A stretch of DNA of 64,000 bases. Origin: Pseudomethylobacillus aquaticus. Lineage in GTDB: Bacteria > Pseudomonadota > Gammaproteobacteria > Burkholderiales > Methylophilaceae. Of this stretch, positions 9,011-21,874 are shown piece after piece. Every line of letters starts with the position of its first letter. Position 1 is the stretch's first letter. The notes below the pieces were generated by a model. It was given only the letters and a program-made list of their open reading frames with translations, had not been told where the DNA came from and did no database searches. Where the stretch lies: NCBI RefSeq assembly GCF_003730115.1, contig NZ_RJVP01000002.1:483230-547229 (forward strand). Reading direction: 5' to 3'. A program made the position numbers and the translations under genes.

Positions 9011-9745
9011 TTATTTTTTGCTGTTTTGGGCCTCGTTCATGGCCTGTTCGATGTCTTTTGCCGGGTAAGCGCCAAGCATGCGTTTGCCATTCGCGAACAC
9101 CAATGTCGGGGTGCTGCTGACGTTCAGTTTGCGTGCCAGATCGGCTACCTTGGCGATCGGTGTATCGCAACTGGCGCTGGTTTTAGGCAGCTGGTTGTTG
9201 AATATCCAGTCGTTCCAGGCACGTGCGCGATCTGGTGCGCACCAGATCGCTTTGGATTTGTTGCTGGCGTCCGGGTGCAGTTGCTCCAGCGGATACAGGA
9301 AGGTGTAGATGGTCACGTCATTGATCGCGCTCAGCTCGTTCTGTTCCAGACGCTTGCAGAATGGGCAATCCGGGTCTGAGAACACCACCACTTTACGGCT
9401 GCCGTTACCCTTGACCACTTTGATGGCCTGCTCCAGTGGCAGGCTGGAGAAGTCCACGCGGGTCAGTTCTTCCATGCGTTCACTGGTCACATCACGCTTG
9501 CTTTTCGGGTCGATCAGGCGACCTTCGGCAATCATGAAGCTGAATTTCTCATCGGTATAGACGATCTGGCCATTCAGGAACACTTCATACAAACCGCCAT
9601 AGGTGGTCTTCTTGATGCTGTCTATGCTCACTTTCGGGTAAGTGGTTTCGATGGTCTTGCGCAGACTGGCCTCATCCGCATGGGCCGCGCCCAGAAACAG
9701 GCTGGCAGTGAAGAGAAGTGCGGTGAGTTTTGCCAGTAGCAGCAT
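9011..9745 (-). CDS. dsbC: Thiol:disulfide interchange protein DsbC
   Basis: A 244-residue periplasmic disulfide isomerase. A signal peptide (about residues 1-23, ending GAAHA) precedes the N-terminal dimerisation domain. The thioredoxin-fold domain has the active site SDPDCPFCKRL, the cis-Pro loop SSTPTLVF and a second cysteine pair (AIWCAPD and SASCDTP) as in DsbC. I chose ATG 9745 because AAGGAAA lies 6-7 bases upstream; an ATG nine codons earlier lacks this. DsbC reshuffles wrong disulfides and would serve multi-cysteine outer-membrane proteins. It is the last gene of the amgK-murU-pepP-ubiH-ubi-dsbC run. Confidence 0.93.
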   Translation of the reverse strand: MLLLAKLTALLFTASLFLGAAHADEASLRKTIETTYPKVSIDSIKKTTYGGLYEVFLNGQIVYTDEKFSFMIAEGRLIDPKSKRDVTSERMEELTRVDFSSLPLEQAIKVVKGNGSRKVVVFSDPDCPFCKRLEQNELSAINDVTIYTFLYPLEQLHPDASNKSKAIWCAPDRARAWNDWIFNNQLPKTSASCDTPIAKVADLARKLNVSSTPTLVFANGKRMLGAYPAKDIEQAMNEAQNSKK

Positions 9746-9811
9746 GGCGTTTCCTTTGTGGTTGAGTGTCATGGGGTTCGCAATCGATCAGTAGGGGGTT
9801 GAGGCGCTGGC

Positions 9812-10978
9812 TTAACGGCTGGCTTGGCGTATCAGTTGCTGCTTCAGCAGGCTGTAACGGTCGGTCAGGCGCAAGCCCTGATTGCGCAAAGTGCGTAGTG
9901 TAGGCCGTTCGCTGGCGAACAGGCTGAACAAGCCGTGCGTCACCCAGCGCTGCGCCAGCATATCGGTTTTGCGGGCACGCTCATAGCGACGTAACAGCGT
10001 CAGATCAGCCAGGCTGCGCATCTTTTCGCGTTGCGCCAGGGTGTCGCATAGCGTGATCACATCACGAAACCCAAGGTTGACGCCCTGGCCCGCCAGCGGG
10101 TGGATGACATGCGCGGCATCGCCCACCAGCGCCAGTCCGGGCTGCACCAGAGCACTGGCCGTGCGCTGTTGCAGCGGGAAAGCGGCTGCGGGCGTCACCA
10201 GTGTCAGTTCGCCAAGTGACATGTCGCCTGCCGCCGCGACAAGGGTGGCCAGTGCTTCGTCCGTTGATTGCATCAGGCGATGCCCCTGCGCGCGATCGCA
10301 GGACCACACCATGGAAATATGCTGGTCTGGCAAAGGTAGCCAGGCGAGGATGCCGTCCCGGCTGAACCATTGCCGTGCTGTCTGTTGATGTGGCAATTGG
10401 CAACGGAAGTTGGCGACCACACCCAGTTGCTGATAATCATGCTCACGCACTGAGATGCCGGCCTGGCTACGTAGCCAGGAATTGGCGCCGTCCGCGCCTG
10501 TCAGTAATGGCGCTTGCAGCACGCTGCCATCTTCCAGCTGCAAGGTATTGATGCCGTTGTCGCGTTTCAACCCCATGGCGTTAGCCGCGATCTGCTGTAC
10601 GCCGCTGCTGGTCAGGCACTGGTTCAGGGCCTGTTGCAATTCGCGGTTCTCAACGATGCTGCATACATGCATCTGGTGTGCGTCATAAGCACTGAAATGC
10701 AGAGCGGCGTCCAGGTCGTCGCCATACACGCGCATGTCCTGTACGTCGCAGACGCGCGCAGGGTTCAGCTCTGACCAGACTCCCAGGCTTTCCAGCCAGT
10801 CCCGGTTGCCAGCACTGATGGCGTAGATGCGGCTGTCCCAGCCTGCCTCTGCCTGCGCTGGCGCGTGGGGCGCTGAGAGCAGTGCGACACGCAGTGATAG
10901 CGCGTCCAGTGCCAGTGCACAGGCGCTGCCGACCAGGCCAGCACCGATCACGACGACATCGAAATCGCGTGCGATCAT
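9812..10978 (-). CDS. UbiH/UbiF/COQ6-family FAD-dependent ubiquinone hydroxylase
   Basis: A 388-residue flavoprotein. The N-terminal Rossmann motif DVVVIGAGLVGSACALAL binds FAD, and the family motif GDAAHVIHPLAGQGVNLGFRD is near residue 275. Members hydroxylate one carbon of the ubiquinone ring; which carbon (UbiF, UbiI, UbiM or UbiL type) cannot be decided by eye. It is directly downstream of a second paralogue, and its ATG overlaps the upstream stop (ATGA), so the pair is probably translated together and acts in sequence in ubiquinone synthesis. Confidence 0.88.
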   Translation of the reverse strand: MIARDFDVVVIGAGLVGSACALALDALSLRVALLSAPHAPAQAEAGWDSRIYAISAGNRDWLESLGVWSELNPARVCDVQDMRVYGDDLDAALHFSAYDAHQMHVCSIVENRELQQALNQCLTSSGVQQIAANAMGLKRDNGINTLQLEDGSVLQAPLLTGADGANSWLRSQAGISVREHDYQQLGVVANFRCQLPHQQTARQWFSRDGILAWLPLPDQHISMVWSCDRAQGHRLMQSTDEALATLVAAAGDMSLGELTLVTPAAAFPLQQRTASALVQPGLALVGDAAHVIHPLAGQGVNLGFRDVITLCDTLAQREKMRSLADLTLLRRYERARKTDMLAQRWVTHGLFSLFASERPTLRTLRNQGLRLTDRYSLLKQQLIRQASR

Positions 10979-12156
10979 CCCCGGCCTCCGAAGCTCATTT
11001 TTTCCACCAGATGCGCCTTGGCGGGCGGGACCAGGTCCAGCAGGCCCAGCCCGGCCGCACGCAAGCTGGACAGGCCGACGATGTTGTTGTTGAACAGCTT
11101 GACCAGAAAGTCGGTGAAACGCATGCCACCCTGACTGTCGGTTTTGCGCAGTTCGCGGTAGCGTTCCAGCATGGTCACGCTACCGGACTCTGCTCCTGTG
11201 CCCAGTACTGAAGCGAGTTCCCAGGCATCGCGCAAACCGATGTTGAAACCTTGCCCGGCCACCGGGTGCATGGTTTGTGCGGCATTGCCGATCACCACCA
11301 GATGCGGTGCCGTGACCGGTTTCAAGTGTGCGAGTCGCAGCGGAAAACTCAGGCGTTTGCCGACGTGCAGGAACTGTCCGACGCGATCACCGAAATTGGC
11401 ATGCAGCTGTTGCAGGAACGCCGCATCGGAGAGTTGCAGCAACTGGCTGACTTCATCCTGTTTGCCGGTCCACACCAGCGAGAAGTCACGGGCGCCGTTG
11501 GGCAGCAGCGCCATCGGCCCGGCAGGGGTGAAGCGTTCATAGGCGATGTTGTCATGCGGTAATTCGCATTGCACCTTGCTGACCAGGGCGTCATGGCCGT
11601 ATTCCACTATTTCGCGCTGCATGCCGGGGATGTCACCCAGGCTGCGTCCGCCATCGGCCAGCACGGCCAGTGTACACTGCAGTTGCCTATCCGCGTCCTG
11701 CTGACGATAACTCACTTGTGCATGGTTGGGGCCGGGCAGGATGGCGCTGGCCTCTGACTGATAGTGCATAGCGATGCTGTCGCCGTCAGCGATGGCGCGA
11801 TCCAGCGCGGCACTCAATGCACCGTAGGACAAGACATAGCCCAGTGCGGGTTGATCGTGTTCGCTGGCCTGCAGAAGGGTGCGCCCGAAGCTGCCGCGCT
11901 GTGAGATGTGGATGGTGTTGATGGCAGTGGCTTGCGCTGCGAGTTCGTCCCAGACTCCAAGCCGTTCCAGGATCAAACGGCTGCCGTACGACAAGGCCAG
12001 CGCGCGCTGATCGGCATGTGCGGCACCTTGCGCACGCGATTCCAGCACGGTGCTGGCAAGGCCTTGTTGTTGCAAGGCCAGCGCCAGCGTGGCGCCTACC
12101 GGGCCGCCGCCTATGATGACGATGTGGTGAGGGATATCAGTCGTGCTGCGGGTCAT
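10975..12156 (-). CDS. ubiH: 2-octaprenyl-6-methoxyphenol hydroxylase-like, UbiH family
   Basis: A 393-residue FAD monooxygenase. It has HIVIIGGGPVGATLALAL at the N-terminus, the ADQRALALSYGS segment characteristic of UbiH near residue 47, and GNAAQTMHPVAGQGFNIGLR near 290. UbiH hydroxylates the C6 position of the ubiquinone precursor. The gene follows pepP by 48 bp and overlaps the next hydroxylase by 4 bp. The pepP-ubiH-ubi order is conserved in gammaproteobacteria, which supports the name over the second paralogue. Confidence 0.88.
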   Translation of the reverse strand: MTRSTTDIPHHIVIIGGGPVGATLALALQQQGLASTVLESRAQGAAHADQRALALSYGSRLILERLGVWDELAAQATAINTIHISQRGSFGRTLLQASEHDQPALGYVLSYGALSAALDRAIADGDSIAMHYQSEASAILPGPNHAQVSYRQQDADRQLQCTLAVLADGGRSLGDIPGMQREIVEYGHDALVSKVQCELPHDNIAYERFTPAGPMALLPNGARDFSLVWTGKQDEVSQLLQLSDAAFLQQLHANFGDRVGQFLHVGKRLSFPLRLAHLKPVTAPHLVVIGNAAQTMHPVAGQGFNIGLRDAWELASVLGTGAESGSVTMLERYRELRKTDSQGGMRFTDFLVKLFNNNIVGLSSLRAAGLGLLDLVPPAKAHLVEKMSFGGRG

Positions 12157-12204
12157 TGGTCGGTTTTCTGGCTTGTTTTTTATGCACGTTTTTTATGCAC
12201 GGTT

Positions 12205-15268
<3,064 letters not shown>

Positions 15269-15344
15269 TGCCTAAACAGGCGATTTGTGCGATTTTAGCA
15301 TCCATAAAAGAAACGCGCGCCCACACTTTCCGCCCCAGCCCCCA

Positions 15345-17768
15345 GTGAACAAACCTCTTAATTTTTTACTCCTGATTTCTTGCGTTCTGACCCATGCCCC
15401 GGCGCGTGCTGCCAGTGATGCGGCCGATGAAACGGCGCGCCCGCGCGTCACCGAAGCCTCTACCGCCAATGCCATCGCTGCAGGCGGTGCGCTGATCGAA
15501 GCGGACCGCATGGAATTCCGCATGGACCGCAGGTTGGATGCCATCGGCAATGCCGCCATCATCACCGACAAGCAGCAGATCAGCGGTGATCGTATCCAGT
15601 ACGAAGAGCTCAACGAAACCTTGCGCGTCATCGGCAACGCCCGCATCGAAGGCGGCGGCAGTGTGATCAAGGGCCCGGATTTGCGCTTGAACATGGGCGA
15701 TACGGTTGGCGAAATGAAGCAGCCTATCTTCTTCTATCAGCCAGCGGCCCCTGCTGCTGCGAGCGCCTTGCCTCAGACGGCGACATCCAACGCGATACGT
15801 AGCAATAGCCGTCCACTGCGTAATCGACTTACCAAGTCGGCGTATGATGATTCGAACAAGGGGTATCAGCCGCAACTGCGCACCAACACCACTGCAGCAT
15901 CGCGTGGGGATGCCGATGCGATGTTCTTCGAGGGGCAGAACAAGAAGCGTTTGACCAATGCCCGCTATACCACTTGCGAAGCAGGCGTGGATGATTGGTA
16001 TATCCGTGCCAGCGAGATGGAGATCGACGATTTCAACAAGACCGGCACCGCACGCAATGCGCGTGTCGAGTTTCTGGGTGTGCCTATCCTGTATGCACCC
16101 AAGATTGATTTTTCCTTCCAGAACTTGCGCAAGACCGGCCTGCTGGCACCCTTGATCGGTACTACCACGCGTAGTGGCTTTGAAGTGCTGACGCCGTTCT
16201 ACTGGAACATCGCGCCTGGCATGGACGCTACGTTTGGTACGCGCTTGTTGAGTAAGCGTGGTTTGCAATACCAAGGTGAGTTCCGCTATATGGGCGAGAC
16301 CTACCAGGGCGGTAACAATATCGAATACCTGCCAAGCGATACCAGCACCGGTGACAACCGCTACTACGCCAAACTGCAACATCAGCAGGATTTCCTCAAT
16401 GGCTGGAGTGCCGGGTATAGCCTGGAAAAAGTGTCGGACGACAATTACTTCTCCGAGCTGTCCACGCGTATCACCACTACCAGCCGGGTCAATCTGGCAC
16501 AACAGGCTTCGCTGAATTATGCAGACGATGTCTGGGACTTCAACTTGCTGGTGCAGCGCTATCAAACGCTGGGGCAGCGTACATTCCCGTATGAACGCTT
16601 GCCACAATTGACCTTGAACGGTACCAAGGATTGGGAGGTGGGTGATCGGTACGTCAACACCAATCTCTATACCCAGTGGGTCAGCTTCAATCGCAGCGAG
16701 AGTCAGCCTAACTTCCTGGCGACGCCCAATGGCAACCTGCTCACCGGTGTCACCGGGCGTCGTTTCACGGCGTATCCCAGCGTGAGCATCCCATTCACGC
16801 GGCCTTATGGTTACATCACGCCCAAATTCGGCGCACATCACACCAGCTATCAGCTGGATAACACGGACTTCACGCTGAACGGCGTGAATGGGGAGTATCA
16901 GTCCGGCACGCGGACCTTGCCGATCTTCAGTCTGGACAGTGGCCTGTACTACGAGCGTAATACACGTATCGTCAAGAACAGCTATACGCAGACGCTGGAG
17001 CCGCGTCTGTACTATGTGTATATCCCTAATCGTGACCAGTCCGCCATTCCGATCTTCGATACCGCACTGGCTGACTTGAACACCAGTTCCCTGTTCCAGG
17101 AGAACCAGTTCACCGGCAATGACCGGATCAATAATGCCAACCAACTGACCATGGCCGTCACCACCCGCATGCTGGACGCCCGGACGGGTGACCAGCGTTT
17201 TGCCGCTACCTTGGGGCAGCGGTTCAATTTCACTGAACAGCGAGTTGGCTTGCCAGGCGCCAATCTGCGTCGCGGAGACAGCTCGGATATTGTCGCTGCA
17301 GTGACAGCAAAACTATTGAGCAAGTGGAACGTCGATGCTGCGTGGCAGTACAACACCTATGATGCTGAGCTGGTCCGGTCCAATATCGGCATGCGCTACA
17401 ACCCTGAGCCCGGCAAGGTCATGAACCTGAGTTACCGTTATACTGCTGATTTGCTGGATCAGATCAATGTGTCCGGCCAGTGGCCATTGAGTCCGCGCTG
17501 GTATGGCCTGGGCCGCTACAACTACTCGCTGGAAGAGCACAGCCCGATCGAGGGGCTGGCAGGTCTCGAGTATGACGCCGGTTGTTGGCAGGCACGCACG
17601 GTATTGCAGCGTGTTTCGACGGCGACAGCAGATGCCAACTATGCTTTCTTCTTTCAACTCGAACTGGGTGGACTGGCTTCTATCGGTGCCAGCCCGATGC
17701 GATATCTGGAACGCGGAATCCCAGGCTATACCCGCTCAGGCGAGATCCAGAGCAGCGTGACACCTTAA
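15345..17768 (+). CDS. lptD: LPS-assembly protein LptD
   Basis: About 807 residues. It is the outer-membrane beta-barrel that, with LptE, inserts lipopolysaccharide into the outer leaflet. A signal peptide ([22 protein letters not shown]) appears only if translation starts at GTG 15345; a TTG at 15285 opens the frame but would bury it. The LptA-like jellyroll follows (~residues 50-150), then the barrel, ending in many aromatic beta-strands. The mature protein has only two cysteines, in [12 protein letters not shown] and [11 protein letters not shown], so at most one of the two disulfides seen in E. coli can form. The order lptD-surA-pdxA-rsmA is classical. Confidence 0.93.
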   Translation: MNKPLNFLLLISCVLTHAPARAASDAADETARPRVTEASTANAIAAGGALIEADRMEFRMDRRLDAIGNAAIITDKQQISGDRIQYEELNETLRVIGNARIEGGGSVIKGPDLRLNMGDTVGEMKQPIFFYQPAAPAAASALPQTATSNAIRSNSRPLRNRLTKSAYDDSNKGYQPQLRTNTTAASRGDADAMFFEGQNKKRLTNARYTTCEAGVDDWYIRASEMEIDDFNKTGTARNARVEFLGVPILYAPKIDFSFQNLRKTGLLAPLIGTTTRSGFEVLTPFYWNIAPGMDATFGTRLLSKRGLQYQGEFRYMGETYQGGNNIEYLPSDTSTGDNRYYAKLQHQQDFLNGWSAGYSLEKVSDDNYFSELSTRITTTSRVNLAQQASLNYADDVWDFNLLVQRYQTLGQRTFPYERLPQLTLNGTKDWEVGDRYVNTNLYTQWVSFNRSESQPNFLATPNGNLLTGVTGRRFTAYPSVSIPFTRPYGYITPKFGAHHTSYQLDNTDFTLNGVNGEYQSGTRTLPIFSLDSGLYYERNTRIVKNSYTQTLEPRLYYVYIPNRDQSAIPIFDTALADLNTSSLFQENQFTGNDRINNANQLTMAVTTRMLDARTGDQRFAATLGQRFNFTEQRVGLPGANLRRGDSSDIVAAVTAKLLSKWNVDAAWQYNTYDAELVRSNIGMRYNPEPGKVMNLSYRYTADLLDQINVSGQWPLSPRWYGLGRYNYSLEEHSPIEGLAGLEYDAGCWQARTVLQRVSTATADANYAFFFQLELGGLASIGASPMRYLERGIPGYTRSGEIQSSVTP

Positions 17769-17779
17769 AGAGAATTCCC

Positions 17780-19078
17780 ATGACTTATCTTCGTTTTATC
17801 CTCGGCAGCCTGCTGCTGATTGCTTCCTATATTCAGCCTGTTCAAGCGGCGGATATCGTCAAACTGGATCGTATCGTGGCGGTGGTGGACAACGGTGTCA
17901 TCACCGAGCGGGAGTTGACTGACCGGATCCGCACCTTGAGCGCGCAGATCGAGAAGCAGGGCGGGAAGCTGCCTCCGCAGGATGTGCTGCAGAAACAGAT
18001 CCTCGAACGCCTCATCAACGACAGCCTGCTGCTGCAATATGCGGCGCAAACCGGCTTGCGTGTGGATGACGGCCAGCTCGACAAGACCATAGAACGTATC
18101 GCCAACCAGAACCAGCTCACCGTACAGGAGTTCCGCAAGACCCTGGAAGATGATGGATTGAGCTTCCGGAAATTCCGCGAGGACATCCGCAGCGAGATCA
18201 TCATCGCGCGTCTGCGTGAGCGCGAGGTGGAGAACCGTATCAACGTCACCGAGGCGGAGGTCGACAACTTCCTTACCACGCAGTCCAGCCGCAAAGAGAC
18301 CGACGAATACGACCTGTCCCATATTCTGGTGCGTGTCCCTGATGACAGTTCCACACAGGCATTGCAGCAGCTGAAAGCCAAGATCGATCTGGCCATGAGC
18401 AAGCTCAATTCGGGTGTGAGTTTTGGTGAAGTGTCGGCCACCTATTCGGATGCGCCGAATGCGCTCGAAGGTGGCGACCTGGGCTGGAAGCCTTCCAGCC
18501 AGTTGCCCGAGCTATTCCTGAATGCTGTGCAGTCCTTGCAGGCGGGCCAGACGACGGCAGTGCTGCGCAGCCCGAATGGATTCCATATCCTGCGTGTCAA
18601 CGCGCGTCGTGGCGGCACTTCGCCGCTGGTGGTGCAGCAGACGCATGTGCGCCATATCCTGATCAAGCTCAGTGAAGTGGTTTCCGAAACTGAAGGTCGC
18701 AGGCGCGCGCTGCTATTGAAAGAGCGTCTGGATAATGGCGTAGATTTTGCCGAGGTGGCCAAGGTCAATTCCGAGGACAGTACGGCAGTGAGTGGCGGCG
18801 ACCTGGGCTGGGTCAACCCGGGTGATACCGTCCCACCGTTCGAGCAAGCCATGAATGCACTGGCCATCAAGCAGATCAGTGAGCCAGTCCGCAGTCCGTT
18901 CGGTTGGCACATCATTCAGGTGCTGGAGCGCCGTCAGCAGGATATGACGCGTGAAGCTGGCCGCATCAAGGCGCGTCAGGAGATCCGCTCACGCAAGGCG
19001 GAGGAAGCCTATCAGGAGTGGGTGCGTGAACTGCGTGATCGCGCCTACGTGGAAATGCGTCTGGAAGACAAGTTCTAA
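17780..19078 (+). CDS. surA: Periplasmic chaperone / peptidyl-prolyl isomerase SurA
   Basis: A 432-residue protein with a signal peptide (MTYLRFILGSLLLIAS, cleaved near VQAADIVKLDR). The SurA N-terminal domain with VVDNGVITERELTDRI is followed by two parvulin domains, seen at YDLSHILVRVP (~175) and THVRHILIKLSE (~285), each with the typical GGDLGW and PFGWHIIQVLE-type endings. SurA escorts unfolded outer-membrane proteins, LptD among them. ATG 17780 is 11 bp after the lptD stop; the open frame upstream of it is only the lptD shadow. Confidence 0.96.
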   Translation: MTYLRFILGSLLLIASYIQPVQAADIVKLDRIVAVVDNGVITERELTDRIRTLSAQIEKQGGKLPPQDVLQKQILERLINDSLLLQYAAQTGLRVDDGQLDKTIERIANQNQLTVQEFRKTLEDDGLSFRKFREDIRSEIIIARLREREVENRINVTEAEVDNFLTTQSSRKETDEYDLSHILVRVPDDSSTQALQQLKAKIDLAMSKLNSGVSFGEVSATYSDAPNALEGGDLGWKPSSQLPELFLNAVQSLQAGQTTAVLRSPNGFHILRVNARRGGTSPLVVQQTHVRHILIKLSEVVSETEGRRRALLLKERLDNGVDFAEVAKVNSEDSTAVSGGDLGWVNPGDTVPPFEQAMNALAIKQISEPVRSPFGWHIIQVLERRQQDMTREAGRIKARQEIRSRKAEEAYQEWVRELRDRAYVEMRLEDKF

Positions 19079-19091
19079 GCTGGTTTACGTG

Positions 19092-20102
19092 GTGAACCTG
19101 CCCCCCCTTATCGCCCTCACGGCCGGCGAGCCCGCTGGCATCGGGCCAGACCTGTGCGTGGCATTGGCGCAGCAGCCCTTTGCCGCGCAGATCGTGGTGA
19201 TAGCCGATCAGTATATGCTTGAGGCGCGAGCCCATCAGCTAGGGTTGCCCTTGCAGATCACCCCTTATGATGGCCCGCAGTCTGCAGTGCCGCACGCAAA
19301 CCATGTCGGCAACGGCACCTTGTTGGTTCAGCACGTTCCGGCAGACCATCATGTTGTTGCAGGTAGGCTGGAGGCAAGCAACAGCCAGTATGTACTGCAA
19401 ACCTTGCGTGCTGCGGTAGCTGGCTGTGTCAGCGGAGCATTCGCTGCCATGGTGACCGCGCCGGTCCACAAAGGCGTGATCAACGATGCAGGCATCGCCT
19501 TCACCGGGCACACCGAATACCTGGCCGAGCAGACCGATACCGAGGAAGTGGTCATGATGCTGGTGGGCGGTGGCATGCGCGTCGCCCTGGCCACGCGTCA
19601 TCTGCCATTGACAGAGGTCAGTGCCGCCATCACGCCGGCCGGGCTGGAGCGTACTTTGCGTATCTTGCATGCCGATCTGGTGCGCCATTTTGGTATCGCA
19701 AAGCCACGTATTCTGGTGGCCGGACTCAATCCGCATGCAGGGGAAGGTGGTTATCTGGGTATGGAAGAGATCACCACCATCACGCCCGTGCTGGAAAAGC
19801 TGCGTGCCGAGGGCATGCAGCTACTGGGCCCGTTGCCAGCGGATACCCTGTTCGCACCACATAACCTCAGCAAAGGCGATTGCGTGCTGGCCATGTACCA
19901 CGACCAGGGCTTGCCGGTACTCAAGCACGCCAGCTTTGGTGGCGGCGTGAACGTCACGCTGGGCTTGCCCATCATCCGCACCTCGGTCGATCATGGCACA
20001 GCGCTGGATCTGGCTGGTACGGGCAACGCTGATGCTGGTAGCCTGTATGCAGCGATCCATCTTGCCGTCGAGTTGGCACACAGTCGGCAGCGATCCGCTT
20101 AA
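19092..20102 (+). CDS. pdxA: 4-hydroxythreonine-4-phosphate dehydrogenase
   Basis: A ~336-residue enzyme of pyridoxal phosphate synthesis. Signatures: PLIALTAGEPAGIGPDLCV at the N-terminus, GHTEYLAEQTDTEEVVMML near 140, AGLNPHAGEGGYLGMEE near 215, and MYHDQGLPVLKHASFGGGVN near 270. No ATG fits; GTG codons at 19089 and 19092 are in frame, 10-13 bp after the surA stop, and either may be used. It is followed by an 85-bp repeat array instead of the usual tight junction with rsmA. Confidence 0.94.
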   Translation: MNLPPLIALTAGEPAGIGPDLCVALAQQPFAAQIVVIADQYMLEARAHQLGLPLQITPYDGPQSAVPHANHVGNGTLLVQHVPADHHVVAGRLEASNSQYVLQTLRAAVAGCVSGAFAAMVTAPVHKGVINDAGIAFTGHTEYLAEQTDTEEVVMMLVGGGMRVALATRHLPLTEVSAAITPAGLERTLRILHADLVRHFGIAKPRILVAGLNPHAGEGGYLGMEEITTITPVLEKLRAEGMQLLGPLPADTLFAPHNLSKGDCVLAMYHDQGLPVLKHASFGGGVNVTLGLPIIRTSVDHGTALDLAGTGNADAGSLYAAIHLAVELAHSRQRSA

Positions 20103-20110
20103 AAATTACC

Positions 20111-20350
20111 ATGAAACGTTCATCGATAAAGCGTTCTAGCTTCGGCATCACGGGCTGCGCCCATGAGCCTGCACTGAAACTTACGAGGGTCAGCCTTGAA
20201 CTATGTAGCTAAGAAACGTTTTAGTTTCGGCATCACGGGCTGCGCCCATGAGCCTGCGCTGAAACTTACGAGGGTCAGCCTTGAACTATGTAGCTAAGAA
20301 ACGTTTTAGTTTCGGCATCACGGGCTGCGCCCATGAGCCTGCACTGAAAC
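20111..20350 (+). repeat. 85-bp tandem repeat array with decayed copies of the rsmA 5' end
   Basis: The sequence TTCGGCATCACGGGCTGCGC starts at 20141, 20226 and 20311, an exact 85-bp period; the last copy is truncated. Between palindromic segments, the repeat contains (from 20196 and again from 20281) TTG followed by codons for NYVAKKRF. This mirrors the rsmA start KHVAKKRF at 20370-20393, with the V, A, K and K codons differing only at silent third positions. The first copy (MKRSSIKRSSFG from 20111) is more decayed. No copy encodes a full protein. Confidence 0.85.
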
Positions 20351-20366
20351 GCCAGGACCTGTGTCT

Positions 20367-21131
20367 GTGAAGCATGTCGCCAAAAAGCGTTTTGGGCAGA
20401 ATTTCCTCAATGACCAAGCTGTCATCACGGCATTGGTCGATGCCATAGCGCCGTGTCATGACGATGTGATGGTGGAGATCGGCCCCGGCCTGGGTGCATT
20501 GACCCAGCCTTTGCTGAAAAAGCTCGATCATCTGCATGTAGTGGAGATCGACCGCGACATCATCAGCTGGATGCAAGGCCATTACCCAGCGGGCAAGCTC
20601 ACCATCCATGCCTCGGATGCGCTCAAGTTCGACTTTTCCAGCCTGGCGCCACGCCTGCGCGTGGTGGGCAATCTGCCTTACAACATCTCCAGCCCCATTT
20701 TGTTTCACTTGCTGGACAAGGTCGCGAATGTGATCGACATGCACTTCATGCTGCAGAAGGAAGTGGTGGAGCGCATGGTGGCCGCGCCGTCTTCGTCTGC
20801 GTACGGGCGGCTGTCGGTGATGCTGCAGTACCGCTTGCAGATGGAGTATCTGTTTACGGTGCCGCCCGAAGCGTTCGACCCGGCGCCCAAGGTCGAATCT
20901 GCCTTCGTGCGCGCGGTGCCGCATGCGGTGTTGCCTTATCCGGCCAGGGACGAAGTGCTGTTCGCCAAGGTGGTGACGGCGGCATTCGGTCAGCGGCGCA
21001 AGACCTTGCGCAATACGCTGAAAGGTATCCTCGATGATGCCGGGTTTGCTGCGCTGGGGCTGGATCCCCAGTTGCGTGCCGAGAACCTGTCGGTGGCCCA
21101 ATTCGTGGCTATCGCCAATTTTCTCGGCTGA
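20367..21131 (+). CDS. rsmA: 16S rRNA dimethyladenosine transferase
   Basis: A ~254-residue KsgA-family methyltransferase that dimethylates two adjacent adenines near the 16S rRNA 3' end, a late checkpoint in small-subunit assembly. It starts KHVAKKRFGQNFLND, with EIGPGLGALTQPLL as the SAM motif I, VVGNLPYNISSPI as the catalytic NLPY motif, and FGQRRKTLRNTLKG in the C-terminal domain. GTG 20367 is preferred because AGGA lies 9 bases upstream; GTG 20361 is too close to it. The gene sits directly after the 85-bp repeat array. Confidence 0.95.
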   Translation: MKHVAKKRFGQNFLNDQAVITALVDAIAPCHDDVMVEIGPGLGALTQPLLKKLDHLHVVEIDRDIISWMQGHYPAGKLTIHASDALKFDFSSLAPRLRVVGNLPYNISSPILFHLLDKVANVIDMHFMLQKEVVERMVAAPSSSAYGRLSVMLQYRLQMEYLFTVPPEAFDPAPKVESAFVRAVPHAVLPYPARDEVLFAKVVTAAFGQRRKTLRNTLKGILDDAGFAALGLDPQLRAENLSVAQFVAIANFLG

Positions 21132-21812
<681 letters not shown>

Positions 21813-21832
21813 TTGCCGTCATGCTGAAAATC

Positions 21833-21859
21833 AAAAAGCCCGCAGCTGCGGGCTTTTTT
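21833..21859 (+). terminator. Rho-independent terminator of adk (works on both strands)
   Basis: A perfect GC-rich stem, GCCCGCAGCTGCGGGC (21838-21853), is flanked by A5 on the left and T6 on the right. It can end adk from the left and the convergent minus-strand gene (21875-22549) from the right. Confidence 0.92.
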
Positions 21860-21874
21860 GTTCCTGTCTGCTGG

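Noticed and set aside
15366..17144. A 592-codon minus-strand frame antisense to lptD.
   Set aside because: There are no recognisable motifs, and the plus strand carries full-length LptD with signal peptide and barrel.
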